NCBI GenBank assembly: GCA_030770425.1
Contig: JASJFT010000134.1
Span: forward strand, 60,924-124,923
Origin: Darksidea phi
Taxonomy: Eukaryota; Ascomycota; Dothideomycetes; Pleosporales; Lentitheciaceae
Reading direction: 5' to 3'
Length of the DNA: 64,000 nucleotides
The position numbers and the translations under genes were made by a program. The notes beneath the pieces are model-generated. The model was not told the origin of the DNA and made no database searches. It saw only the letters and a program-made list of their open reading frames with translations. Of this stretch, positions 22,541-32,772 are shown one piece after another (within the stretch, counting starts at the first letter, position 1; each line of letters starts with the position of its first letter).

Positions 22541-24730
22541 GGTAGGACTCGTCGCTGCCGCTGTGTCAACGAGGAGGGCAAGCAGCAGCGCGACTGCGAG
22601 GAGCGTGTACATGCTAGTGCGAGTACTCTGGATGCCTGGGGACGATGCGGGGTCGGCGATGAGGGTGGTAGATAGCTGCGAACAGTGCGCAAGATGGCGG
22701 GAATGCGTGGTCGGCGTGCACGTCTGGATGGGGGTTGCGGTCGAGGGCGATCAACAATGTCTTAGACAAGTCGTGAAGAAGGCGGAGAGGTTGCGCGGGC
22801 GTCTGGTCGAGGATGAGTGGGCAGCCCTCTGTGAGCGGCCGCCTGGGGCAGCCACGCCTCGAAAGGGTGTGGCTGTGGCCCTGCACCCTATGATGGCCGT
22901 CTGCATGGCGGACTGCGGCTCTGCTGCAATTGTCAGTCTTCGGGATTAGCAGTGATGATTGTGCATTTCTGGAGTCGCTGCGAGTGTGGAAGAGCGGTGT
23001 CAGGATGGAGTGACAGCCGTCGGCGGAGTGCATTATTCAAGGCGGGCGCCATGCTCGTTTCCGCCAGCCAATCCGTGAGGACTCTGCGATGAGGGGAAAT
23101 TGCACCGTCATCCCTCGTGACTTTGCAGCAATTCTGAATCCTCCAAGTCAGTGTGCAATAGTTGCTGGATGCAACATTCCTCGGACCCCCATCTCGTTGG
23201 GATGAGAGTGTATCCTGTCTCTGCCACTAGACTCTCGTCACGTGGGCACGCGTCATGGGCCGGTGAGCCGCGTAAAGTGGCACGACTCGGGACTGCAGCT
23301 CTGTCAATACAGCATTGAACCTTACCTTCAACATGACGCACTCTGGGCCACAGCTCTTCTTTCACGCGCCATGCTAGAAGAGTTCAGATGTCCGACAAGG
23401 CATCCCGTAAGGCAGGCAGGTCTCAATATACGCAAGATGCAGCACAGAGCATCCACAATCGAACGAGGAACAACTGCTTTCAGCCAAGAACAACCTACAG
23501 AAAGCGCAACAGCAGCTATATATCGTTCGACATGGGGCACAGACTTCGGCGTCGCCACCATAACAAGGCAGCAGGCTCGAGGCTCAGCCGCTGGCTATCG
23601 CATTCCTAATATAGCTACGGTGAGTCAAGCTCGACACGGCACATCCACTTGATTTGGCTAATAGGGCGTGCATTGTGAGCTTCACTATCGGAAACCAGGG
23701 ATAAACGTTGCGCGTCCCATCGACCCATCGCACGGACGCTCACTTTTGGCGGCCTTGCAGGCAACTTTCATAAAACTTGTCTATGAACACCAAGCGGAAG
23801 TGCGTCCTCTAGACTCCTATGGCCCAGCTGGCACTATGCACCGACAGCCGTGTCGAGCAATGCGGATCGGCCACGTATAGCTCTCGAACGCATTGCGAAA
23901 ATCATCCCAGCCTTGAGAGCTGCGATGACGAATTACTGAAGCCCTTCTACTCGAAATTCGTAGTAGCGACAAGTAACGACGTCAAATACGCCGCCTCTTT
24001 CCATGGTAGTACCCCGAGCCAGGACAGACGCGACAGAGGCAGACAGCAAGTTTCACATAAAGTGGTCTGGCTCCGGATCGTTGCGTTCGTCGATATGCTC
24101 ATTGATTGGACCGTTATATTGTTCGAACCCGCGCCGAATGCACCGGTTGAGGTACATGAGTCTGCGGTTTGGCCACTGCTCAGACCTGGCGTGCACATGA
24201 GGACGATGGCGAGGGTGTGTTGGGGCTGTTGATCGGCAAGGTCGACACGTGGGATGACCCTCGCGATCTGGATTGGTTCGTGAGAAGGCGGGAGGAGGAA
24301 CATCGCATTGCGAACGCATGAGCCGAACAACAGTCCGAGCCCGTGGGTCGTCGATACCGTCGTCGATGATTTGAGTTTAACCGACCTCGAGAAGTGCCAG
24401 ACCAATAGCCGGACCTATATGGTAGTACGGTGAGGTTACTCTTTCGGATCAAAAGATATTCCGCCTTTGGGAGCCACCAACTCATTTCACCGAGTTCTTA
24501 ATTGCCTTCATTTCTACGCCTATCTAAGCTCGACTACACACAAGCATTTGACCACCTACTCGGGACGACCGTCTCTCCGCCCACGCAGGTGTCGCAGAGA
24601 CACTGGTCGTAACCCGCACGGGTACGATTCCTCTCGTCTACACCGGAATGGTACCATCTGTTTCTGAGCCTATCTTCTGATCTCTACGCTGCCTACTGTG
24701 ACCTAACGCTGCTACCCCCGGCGTCACCTT
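22541..24730. other. 2.2 kb intergenic region without recognisable genes
   Basis: Both strands hold only frames under about 155 codons, with stop-rich neighbours and no motif or plausible splice chain. I see no RNA gene, tandem repeat or transposon end. Confidence 0.45.
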
Positions 24731-25825
24731 CTAGATCCGACTTTCAGAACCCACCTTTTCCGTCCTCAAGAAGAATGTCTCAGCAGGCATCTTCTCCCAG
24801 CGCCCCAACATTCCCTCCTTAGCCTCCCAACCGGTAACATCCATTCTCACACACCTTTCCATTTCTCCGTCCCCCTCATAATCGTTATCCGTTCCTCGCG
24901 CCAACGCCAACAGATAAGCCACACACTTCCTCGTTCCATCTCCCTTTCTACTTTTCTCATACACCCTCCTCACGCTCTCCTTCTCTGGACAGAATTTGTT
25001 GGCGAAGCGTAGGTGCTCTGGAAAATCGGTGTGGCGTTTCACCAGGACGGCGATGATGGCGTTGTGGAGGGCGGCGATCTGGATGTCGAGGGAAACGCAA
25101 AGGAGCGCTAAGAGTTGGTTCGTATCAAGCCGATTCATATTGCAGTCGTACGGGTGGTATAGCCAATCCACTACGCAGGCTAGTGTGTATCCGTCGGCAT
25201 CCACGTTGAAGACTTTAGTGGTAGGGTGGCAGTGGGCATGCGCGAAGAATGCGTGTGATTGGGTAGAGAGGAGAGCCTTGTGGATGGCGAAGTATGTGGG
25301 CTTCTCGGTGGATGAAGCTGTGAAGGATGGATGGCATTGTAGAAGGACGATGTCGGCAGTGGACAGGAGCGGATTTGTGGTCGTGGGAGCGGGGATGATG
25401 AAGTAGTCTATGGGGAAAGCGTCTAGTCTTGTGTTGATCTTAGCGAGGAGCGCGTTGTAGTCTATCGTAGGGTTTGATCGTTTCGGACCATCTTCCTCCA
25501 GCATTCGAAAGACACGTCTGTCTGGTGTAGAATTGGGAGTGATTATATCGTTCGGTTTCGAGCGCACCGTGGGCTCGTTCAGTCCAGTAGACGTGGTATC
25601 GATGCCTACTTTGCGCAGCCGTCGAGCGAGTAGTTCGAGCGCTGTCGGTCGTCCTGTTGCGTGTCTGTGTGCTTCCTTGGATACGCATTTGTCTTTTATG
25701 GATGCTTCTAGCCGTGCTTGCTGGATTTGCAGGTATTTGTCGGGGTCTTCATCCATCGTCAATTTTGGATGGTCCTGGTCTTCGCTATCGGGAGATTCGC
25801 CATAGTTGTACGGATTAGCAGCCAT
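24731..25825 (-). CDS. BTB/POZ domain protein (second)
   Basis: Single-exon minus-strand gene of 364 residues from the Met at 25825 (MAANPYNYG). Residues 1-130 are charged and disordered. The BTB-like core follows: 'STADIVLLQCHP', 'KPTYFAIHKALLSTQSHAFF' and 'GYTLACVVDWLYHPYDC', then 'LLALLCVSLDIQIAALHNAI'. The tail is helical with Arg/Lys clusters. As with other fungal BTB proteins of this layout, it probably acts as an interaction adaptor; no enzymatic motif is seen. The upstream Met at 25999 is in frame but would add a segment without similarity to the family, so I prefer the later start. Confidence 0.75.
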   Translation of the reverse strand: MAANPYNYGESPDSEDQDHPKLTMDEDPDKYLQIQQARLEASIKDKCVSKEAHRHATGRPTALELLARRLRKVGIDTTSTGLNEPTVRSKPNDIITPNSTPDRRVFRMLEEDGPKRSNPTIDYNALLAKINTRLDAFPIDYFIIPAPTTTNPLLSTADIVLLQCHPSFTASSTEKPTYFAIHKALLSTQSHAFFAHAHCHPTTKVFNVDADGYTLACVVDWLYHPYDCNMNRLDTNQLLALLCVSLDIQIAALHNAIIAVLVKRHTDFPEHLRFANKFCPEKESVRRVYEKSRKGDGTRKCVAYLLALARGTDNDYEGDGEMERCVRMDVTGWEAKEGMLGRWEKMPAETFFLRTEKVGSESRI

Positions 25826-26862
25826 GTTTGAATTGCGGTTGGTTCGTGCAAGTGACAACTGTGATGAGTTCGACCTTGGAGCTACGAGCGCGGCGTGTAT
25901 GAAAGAGGCGTAAGTAGAAATGCACACCGTCGGGCCTGCTTTTCCATTAAAATTCACGTTCCGAGTGCCGTTCAAAGCACCCGACTGTTCAATGGCCAAC
26001 GGTCAACTTTTCATAGAAGTGAACCGACCCTAACCCGATTCTATACCGATGATGCATTGTAACCAGTACAAGTTGGTGAACATTAGGACCGAGGCAGGCA
26101 TGTAGCGAATGTACCTTGAGCCAATCTGAGCCCGTTACCGCAGACAGATGGGAACTAATTTTAGGGAAAGAACTCGATTCTCACCAATTTCTAGAGGTAC
26201 ATGCATGTACAGAATCAGATTTCGTTCGTCATAGTCATAGAGACTATGCAAGCCTTCTACACATACAGTAGCAGCAAAACAAGCTCTACATTACAAGGCC
26301 GTGGCAAAGGGGGTGTCGAAATGAAAGTTCTGCTGTGTAACGCCTTTTGAATCCATGGTTCTGATGTTGCTATAAGCATGACTTCGTAGAACCTCATCAG
26401 TGGGGTGGGTAGTTCTGCAGGCCTCTCGTCAAAGAGTGTTTTGAGACCCATAAGTTGGTTGAGTTTCTCTCTTCTACATCACACGGCATTAGATATTGCA
26501 AGTCTCATGCTTACGCTAATATTTAAAATAGCTTCGGATTTGTAAAGGACAAACACGAACACGAACGCGAAGGATTGCATGACATCTCCGGGAAGTTGTC
26601 ATAACAGTAAAATTAGCAGTTTGATAACAGCCACACTTCTGTGCCCTCAAAGCTCAACCGGATTGAACAGGATGTCCCACGACAGACTTGGAGGCATAAC
26701 CGTGCGCCTCGTTTATTTTAGCTGCGCATTAGCCACAATCGCAATCTCTGGTATCTTTAGCTGTATCTGAAACACCCTACTAAGCATCCCCTCGCTTGGT
26801 ATGCGAATGACATCATTTCTCATGCGGATTAATATTATCATTCGGGTTCTATCGCTAAGAGC
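25826..26862. other. Intergenic region
   Basis: No gene supported. Composition becomes more AT-rich around 26450-26600. It contains the 3' flank of the secreted minus-strand gene. Confidence 0.5.
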
Positions 26863-27749
26863 TCAAGTGGATGTGCTGACAGGCGTTTCAACCGGCAGCG
26901 TCACCGGCATTGGTGTTGCGGAAGCCGACGTTGATGATCCTCCACCCGACTTCTTTTGCACAGTGGCCTGCACAACTTGGCCAGCAGTGTTGAAGACAAT
27001 GTCAACTAGGGCACCCAGTGCCTCGTAAGAGAACGTCTTCTGGATGAGACCATTGCCAAGGTTCTTCTCGCCTCCAACTTGCGTCATGTCTGGAAGGGAT
27101 AGTCAGCTAGTGTTCATGCATGAGACTGCAGGAAGAACGTACTCAGCTTGTAGTTTCCGACAATCTGGGACAGTCCACCGGTAGCTCCCCCAACAACTTC
27201 CTGCACGATGTTTCCGAGGTTGTCGACAAGGAAGTTGAGCGTCGTCCCGCCCTGGGTAATGGATCCGAGGAGGCCATCCACCGCGCCAACCACATCTCCG
27301 ATCAAGTTCGTGACGTTGTTGATCAGCCCAAGCAGAAGTGGGTTGAGATCGAGAGACTCGAAGACACGCTCCACAATGTCCACCAAGTGGCCGAGACGAA
27401 CAATGAGTTCTAGGTTCACATCGACATCGGCAATCGTGACGTTGATCTTCTGCACCGAGACCTGTACACCCGCATTCACTTGGACGAGGCCGGCCACCTT
27501 GGCGTTCAAGTTGATATCGGCTTGCAGCTCCTCGACGGTCAATTCAATACGCCCAACGTGCAGTTCGGGGACATTGAGATAGACATCTGGTGGTGTTGAC
27601 GTGGAGACCTCAGGCGGAGCGGTTGTAGTGCCATTGGTAACTGGCGCCCGAGTCGAGCTTGGGGTCGAAGTCACGGTCTGCGCGAAAATGTGCGACGCAA
27701 AGGAGAGGAAGAATAGCAGAAGCATGCGGAAAGAAAGGAGGGACGGCAT
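26863..27749 (-). CDS. Secreted protein of an uncharacterised fungal family (paralogue A)
   Basis: Two exons, 27143-27749 and 26863-27089, give 277 residues. A signal peptide (MPSLLSFRMLLLFFLSF, cleavage near SHIFAQ) is followed by a Thr/Pro/Ser linker. The core starts 'PDVYLNVPELHVGRIEL', then 'LQADINLNAKVAGLVQVNAG', 'VIVRL'-like strands and 'ESLDLNPLLLGLINNVTNL'. Alternating hydrophobic residues with few Lys/Arg suggest beta-rich repeats followed by amphipathic helices. The C-terminus is Gly/Ser/Thr-rich. The same blocks, in the same order, occur in the divergent neighbour at 28235-29257. No enzyme motif is visible. Similar proteins occur widely in filamentous ascomycetes as hypothetical proteins, to my knowledge without assigned function. 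Confidence 0.85.
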
Positions 27750-28234
27750 GTTTGCGACTTTCGAGCAAAGGCAAAGCGACGACAGCAACGAGGGAAGAAG
27801 TCGAGGTAAGGTTTCTAAAAGCTACGGTCGTGCTAACATTTAAACAGCCCTTGATGAGATCATGGGAAAGCGCGTTTCCCATAAACTCATTTCGGATAAA
27901 ACCCTACTGCAGGGGTATTCCCGGGGCTGACACTCAGCACCAATCTTAAAATCTGGATTTCTGCACGCGAAACTGGATTTTCTATAGGGCGACGAGTTCG
28001 ACTTGATTCTCCTTTATTAAATCTGCCGGCTAGGCGGGGATCGTACCATGGCAATCATGCAAACCCCATGCAAGCGCATCACACCTCGAACCTTTTTGTC
28101 AACGGCTCGCCCCGCATGCTTTTACATGACTGTCAGCTCCCGTCAAGGTCCGTCAACTCGCTCGTTTGCTGAGTTTTGTAGCTGCTCGGTGCTGCGTCCA
28201 CTCTTTTACGTCGACAATCAGCAATACCTTCACG
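27750..28234. promoter_or_regulatory. Shared bidirectional promoter of the secreted paralogue pair
   Basis: The 485 bases between the two divergent start codons contain no gene. The arrangement implies common control of both paralogues. An AT-rich core (around 27990-28030, CTTTATTAAATC) could serve either direction, but I see no palindromic regulator site that I can name. Confidence 0.4.
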
Positions 28235-29257
28235 ATGTTGCAATCCATTCTCTCCTTCTTCATCCTTCTCCTCTTGTCGACCGTGACGGTCTGTCAGATC
28301 GAGGACAACGACGGCTACACCGGCTACAAGCTCGACATTCGTCAAGATGGTGACCCATTTGCTGTGGTGTATGAGACGGAGAATACGAAGAACAACGTGT
28401 CGTCTTCAATCCCGGAGCCCGATGTGTTCCTGAATGTATGTTTATTCTTACTCTCTCAAACATCTCCGCTAACATACCCAGGCTTCAGTACACGTCGGTG
28501 AGATCAACATTGAGGTCCAGAATCTTACCGCAAAGATCAACCTCGACGCCCAAATCCTGCAGCTGCTCTCCTTCAACGCTGGAGTAGACCTTTCGATAGG
28601 GAAAGTGCAGCTTCTTATCCAGAATGTCACCGCGCGGGTTCTTCTCGAAGCTCGTTTGGCCAACCTGGTTCTCATGATCGTGAGTCGAACGGTACACCCA
28701 CCTTCGCAGTGCAATGCTAACAATGACTGTAGAACGATACCCTCACCTCGATCGACCTCAACCCGATCATCGCCGAGCTCGGAAACGGCCTTGGCTCCAT
28801 CATTAATGATACGGGAAATCTAATTGGGGGCCTCAGCGAGGAAGACTCCTCTGCCGCCCAAAAGCGCAGTCTCGACCTTTTCCAGCTCGAGCTTGAAAAC
28901 AACATTCTATATTCCGTCAACAACTTTGAGGGCAAAACCCACACGAATCGCATCCTGGCCCAGAACGGCGACATTGTGGACCAGAAGCTCGACAACAACG
29001 GGCGCATTTCCGAGACTAAGGTCGTGGGGAGTTATCTGAACGATATGAGGTTCAATGGGTTCAATCAAAGCTTGACCTGGAAGGGGCAGGAGGTGTTTGA
29101 GGAAGAGTATGTGTACACCCCATACACGGGTCTGATGGCTATCAGCGGAGTTTTCAAGAGTAAAACGAGCGGAGAGGTCGTGGGGACGCAGTTACTGGCT
29201 GAGGCGAGGGGCGGCGGTTCAGCGAGCATTGCGGCGACCGAGGAGCAGAAGTCGTAA
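28235..29257 (+). CDS. Secreted protein of an uncharacterised fungal family (paralogue B)
   Basis: Three exons, 28235-28435, 28482-28679 and 28733-29257, all joined in phase 0, give 307 residues. The signal peptide is MLQSILSFFILLLLSTVTVC. The core repeats the blocks of paralogue A: 'PDVFLNASVHVGEINIEVQ', 'LTAKINLDAQILQLLSFNAG', 'DLSIGKVQLLIQNVTARV' and 'SIDLNPIIAELG'. After about residue 160 it carries its own segment: 'NNILYSVNNFEGKTHTNRIL', then 'EEYVYTPYTGLMAISGVFKS'. That segment looks like a separate globular region absent from A. The intron positions differ from A, so the duplication is old or introns have moved. Function unknown; probably extracellular or wall-associated. Confidence 0.85.
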
Positions 29258-29866
29258 TATTGCCGATATGTTTATAATACCTCTGCTAATGTGAATGAGG
29301 AATGCTTTCTGATTGAAGAAGATGACTTTTGCCGCCCGTGTGTTCATAGCAGCGGTCGAACGCGACGGATCATCAAGGTGAGGGTGAGACGAGTACGAGC
29401 GCTTTTTACCGTTCCAGCCTTTCGTATCGAACGGGTAAGTAGGGGACGTTCGGCTAGGAAGCGAGGAGACATGTTGAACACGCCACCAACTAGGGAGCTG
29501 CCAACTTTGGCGGCTGTATATCTACCCTGTACATCTGAAATGCAGCAAGATGCGTGCAACTGACTAGGAAAGAGCGTCAATACGAGCAAATGACACTGAA
29601 GTCATCTATATGGTTGATTGGGCATAGCTAACATGGTACGGCGGGCACGCGAACATGCGAGACTTGTGTAGTTTTCATACCGGGAGGAATCCTTCATTGA
29701 TCGCTAGACGAACGATCCAATAACGGCGCCCTCTCTCTGCTTGTACGCCATCCTTCAAACGGTTGGCTCGACTTCTCCTGCAGAAGTCACATGCAGGACC
29801 GTGGGCGCTGCCAGCTGCTTGTAACGCTCGCTTTCTTTACTCCCTACTTACCACCCACTTAGTATC
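29258..29866. other. Intergenic region
   Basis: 3' flank of the secreted gene and promoter of the Zn2Cys6 gene. Nothing else seen. Confidence 0.5.
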
Positions 29867-31483
29867 ATGGGCATGAGCCCGGATTCGAAGCAGCGCAAGC
29901 GGGCAAAGCACACGCGGTCCAGAAAGGGTTGCCGGGTATGCCGGTACGCAACCTCTTATCACAAACGGGCCTTTTCCGTACATTCTAATTTTACTGCCAG
30001 CATCCGGCGAATAAGATGCGACGAAACGCGTCCAGCCTGTCTCAAATGCACGTCGACCGGAAGAACATGCGAAGGCTACTCGGCTGCTTACCGGCCGCCT
30101 ACACAAACGATATTGCCCCGCACCATCTCAAACGCTCTGTCAGATGATCCTCTAGAAGAGCGCTCATTATCCTACTTCCGCATCCGGACAGCGACACAAT
30201 TCGCTGCGCCTTTTGATAACGGCTTCTGGAGCCGGTCAGTGCTACAAACTGGCACCCGCGAGCCGTGTGTTAGACATGCGATTGTGGCCCTGGGAGCGTT
30301 ACACGAAGCCTTTGACGAAGAACGCCAAGTTATTACGACATCTGAAGGAAGATTCTTGTGCGCTGCGAAGTTACGAGCATATGCGGGCGAGTACTACGCC
30401 AAAACCATCAGCGTGCTAAACACATACATCCGCTCACATAGCTGGGAAGGGTTGGACGTCTCGCTCCTATGCTGCATTCTCTGCGTGGGTTTCGAGTGGC
30501 TACGTGGAAACCATAGAGCTGCTAGCATGCATCTGTCGAGTGGGCTGCTAGTGCTGCAGCAATGGTCAGAGAAGCGAGGATCTACCGGCTCAGGTATATC
30601 GTATTCGTCACCGGCTGGCCACTTCATCCGTGGGCAGATAGCTCCGCTCTTCACGAGACTGACCCTACAGGCATGGACTCTTGACACTAACCGTCTCCCG
30701 CCTATACCATGGTCGTCGACGATAGTGGAGGCGAGATTGAAGAGGGGCGAGGAACGCAATGCCGTGGCTGCTCGCGCAGACCTCGATGTTGTCCTTAGTG
30801 AGGTATATCTGCAGCCGGAGAACTTCGTATCTTCGTTCCCTCATCTTATCCTGAAGCACGAAATATGCGCATACTCCATTTCAAGGCTAACAGAATGGTA
30901 CAACGAGTATCACATGCATCTTTACACGCTTGATGCCGACTGGAGCTCCACGGACACACTCTCCACCGAAAAGTTACGCCTCTCGCTCTGGCACACGCTC
31001 TTGACCGTCATGCTAAGCACAAGCCATACGGCACACCAGAAAGTATACGATGCTTTCCTTCCTTACTTCCAATATATAATCACCCTTGCCGAGCTCCTCA
31101 TCGGTCCACCGTCAAATCCCTACAAAGTGCCCAGCAGCTCGCATTTCTGCTTTCAGATCGACATGGAAATTATCCCTATGCTTTACTTTGTCGGTAGTAG
31201 ATGTCGGGATCCGTCAGTACGTCGCAAAGCTCTGGCACTCCTGCGCGCCAATGCCGGTAGAGAGGGTTTGTGGGACGGTTTTGCCCACGTGCGGCTTCTG
31301 GAGGAGATTGTCGAGGTTGAAGAGGAGGGCATCGAAGACGTGGTTGGTCTAAAGAGTGTGCCTGCTTCGGCAAGGATATACAAGATTTGTGAAGAAACTG
31401 ATTTGGAGAAACGTAGTATGGAAGTAAGATTTTGGAAACAAGGCCAGGATAAGTTTGATCCACCACGGGTTATTACCTGGTAG
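29867..31483 (+). CDS. Zn2Cys6 (binuclear cluster) transcription factor
   Basis: Two exons, 29867-29943 and 30001-31483, give 519 residues. The 57-base intron is a multiple of three and has no stop, so an unspliced reading is open, but only splicing gives the proper cluster. That cluster is Cys22, Cys25, Cys32, Cys39, Cys42 and Cys49 with spacing C-x2-C-x6-C-x6-C-x2-C-x6-C ('CRVCRIRRIRCDETRPACLK'). A basic stretch (KQRKRAKHTRSRK) precedes it. The rest is a long helical region of the fungal-specific transcription-factor type, with 'PCVRHAIVALGALHEAF' as its most typical block. These are nuclear regulators that often control neighbouring metabolic or transport genes; the MFS exporter 3 kb downstream is a possible target, by inference only. 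Confidence 0.9.
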   Translation: MGMSPDSKQRKRAKHTRSRKGCRVCRYATSYHKRAFSVHSNFTASIRRIRCDETRPACLKCTSTGRTCEGYSAAYRPPTQTILPRTISNALSDDPLEERSLSYFRIRTATQFAAPFDNGFWSRSVLQTGTREPCVRHAIVALGALHEAFDEERQVITTSEGRFLCAAKLRAYAGEYYAKTISVLNTYIRSHSWEGLDVSLLCCILCVGFEWLRGNHRAASMHLSSGLLVLQQWSEKRGSTGSGISYSSPAGHFIRGQIAPLFTRLTLQAWTLDTNRLPPIPWSSTIVEARLKRGEERNAVAARADLDVVLSEVYLQPENFVSSFPHLILKHEICAYSISRLTEWYNEYHMHLYTLDADWSSTDTLSTEKLRLSLWHTLLTVMLSTSHTAHQKVYDAFLPYFQYIITLAELLIGPPSNPYKVPSSSHFCFQIDMEIIPMLYFVGSRCRDPSVRRKALALLRANAGREGLWDGFAHVRLLEEIVEVEEEGIEDVVGLKSVPASARIYKICEETDLEKRSMEVRFWKQGQDKFDPPRVITW

Positions 31484-31776
31484 TATGTGCCAGCAAGCAC
31501 TATACGACGTACTAATAACCACCGAACGTTCTCGTAGAGATGGACCAACTTGTTTCTTGCTAGAAAAGCCATCACCGCTACGTATCCAGAAGAGGGCCAA
31601 CAGCGCTTCTCACCGAACTAGTTCTTAGTAAGCAAGCTACATCAACGCAGACAGCGTTTCGTCAAAGTCTTGGGGTAGTGGGGACACGGTTTCCTAAGCA
31701 GCAGGATGCAATTCTAACCATGCGAAAAGAATACAGAGTCCGTGGTATGGCTCAACGCTTAGGTACATAGATGCAC

Positions 31777-32772
31777 TCAAAGTGCAATGCCTATTTCCTC
31801 GTCAAGATGAAGCGTTAAGTCGAGCGCCACATCACTCCAACTTCCCTCGACAGCCGTTCCAGAAACCTCAAGCATCCCACCCACCACGATGCCCCCCCTT
31901 TTCGCACTCTTTTTCGCTGGTGCCCCCCTCCTCCACGTGAATATCACCGAGTCCCAGTACCGCTCCGGATCATGAGCCGCATGCTTGCAGTGCTCACTGC
32001 CCTCAAAACATGCATCCATAACAGGTATTCCTTGTGCGAGAGCATCGCCCATATGCTCCTGTATGTCTCGAAAATCGATCAAATCGTCCGCCTCCGAGTA
32101 CAAATAGCACCGCGGCGCCGAGAGATTCCAGAATCGCGGATCCGTTATGCGGGCACGAGTGCTGGAGATGGGGTTCTTCGAGTAGCCGACAAAGCAGCAG
32201 TACAGAGTCCAAAGTCCACCCAAGAAAGCGCCGCCCAGCACCAGCCCTGTGCCCCGGAGAACAGGATTTGGTGGGAGTGATTTTCGAAGCGCGTTGCAGA
32301 GACGCAGGTACCGCGGGTGTCCGAGTGTGCTGTCGAGACAGAGCGCGGTGCAGGGGAGGCGGGTTCCAGTGATAGCGTGGTATGCTTCTGCGAACTCGAC
32401 GGCTTTGTTGGACCCGCCTTCTGAGAAAGTGTGTATGTGGATATTGGAATGGTCATTGTATGACAGTATTCGGGTTATGGCTGGGAGTAGCCTCTCTTGC
32501 TTTCGCTTGGAGGAACGAAAAGCAAGGTCCTTTGTCGATGTGGTGATTACCAGGATGGGCGTGGTGGGGAAGAGCGTTTGATATGTCATGGTGTATTTCC
32601 TGACATGTCGCCCATGAGCACCCGTCCACGAGAAGAGGATAATCAGGGAGGGTGCATCGATCGCCTGTTTCCACGATGGAAGCTCGAACGGTAGGGTGGG
32701 CATATACTCCCATATCGACGGAGCGACTGCAGTGAAGCCGGGAATGGTGTCGTGTCGCGGTTTAGAAGCCAT
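31777..32772 (-). CDS. DUF829 / TMEM53-like alpha/beta-hydrolase-fold protein
   Basis: Single-exon minus-strand gene of 331 residues from the Met at 32772 (MASKPRHDTIPGF). The order fits the eukaryotic DUF829 (TMEM53) family. 'LIILFSWTGAHGRHVRKYTM' (residues 43-62) is the family's first strand and oxyanion loop. 'PILVITTST' comes next, then 'HIHTFSEGGSNKA' (113-124), whose Ser-Glu-Gly-Gly-Ser stands where hydrolases have the nucleophile elbow. Later come 'RCYLYSEADDLIDFRDIQEH' and a late His (SEHCKHAAHDPERYW) as the candidate catalytic His. The animal homologue is a nuclear-envelope protein; the fungal members have no settled function. An in-frame Met at 32814 would add 14 residues. Confidence 0.8.
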   Translation of the reverse strand: MASKPRHDTIPGFTAVAPSIWEYMPTLPFELPSWKQAIDAPSLIILFSWTGAHGRHVRKYTMTYQTLFPTTPILVITTSTKDLAFRSSKRKQERLLPAITRILSYNDHSNIHIHTFSEGGSNKAVEFAEAYHAITGTRLPCTALCLDSTLGHPRYLRLCNALRKSLPPNPVLRGTGLVLGGAFLGGLWTLYCCFVGYSKNPISSTRARITDPRFWNLSAPRCYLYSEADDLIDFRDIQEHMGDALAQGIPVMDACFEGSEHCKHAAHDPERYWDSVIFTWRRGAPAKKSAKRGGIVVGGMLEVSGTAVEGSWSDVALDLTLHLDEEIGIAL

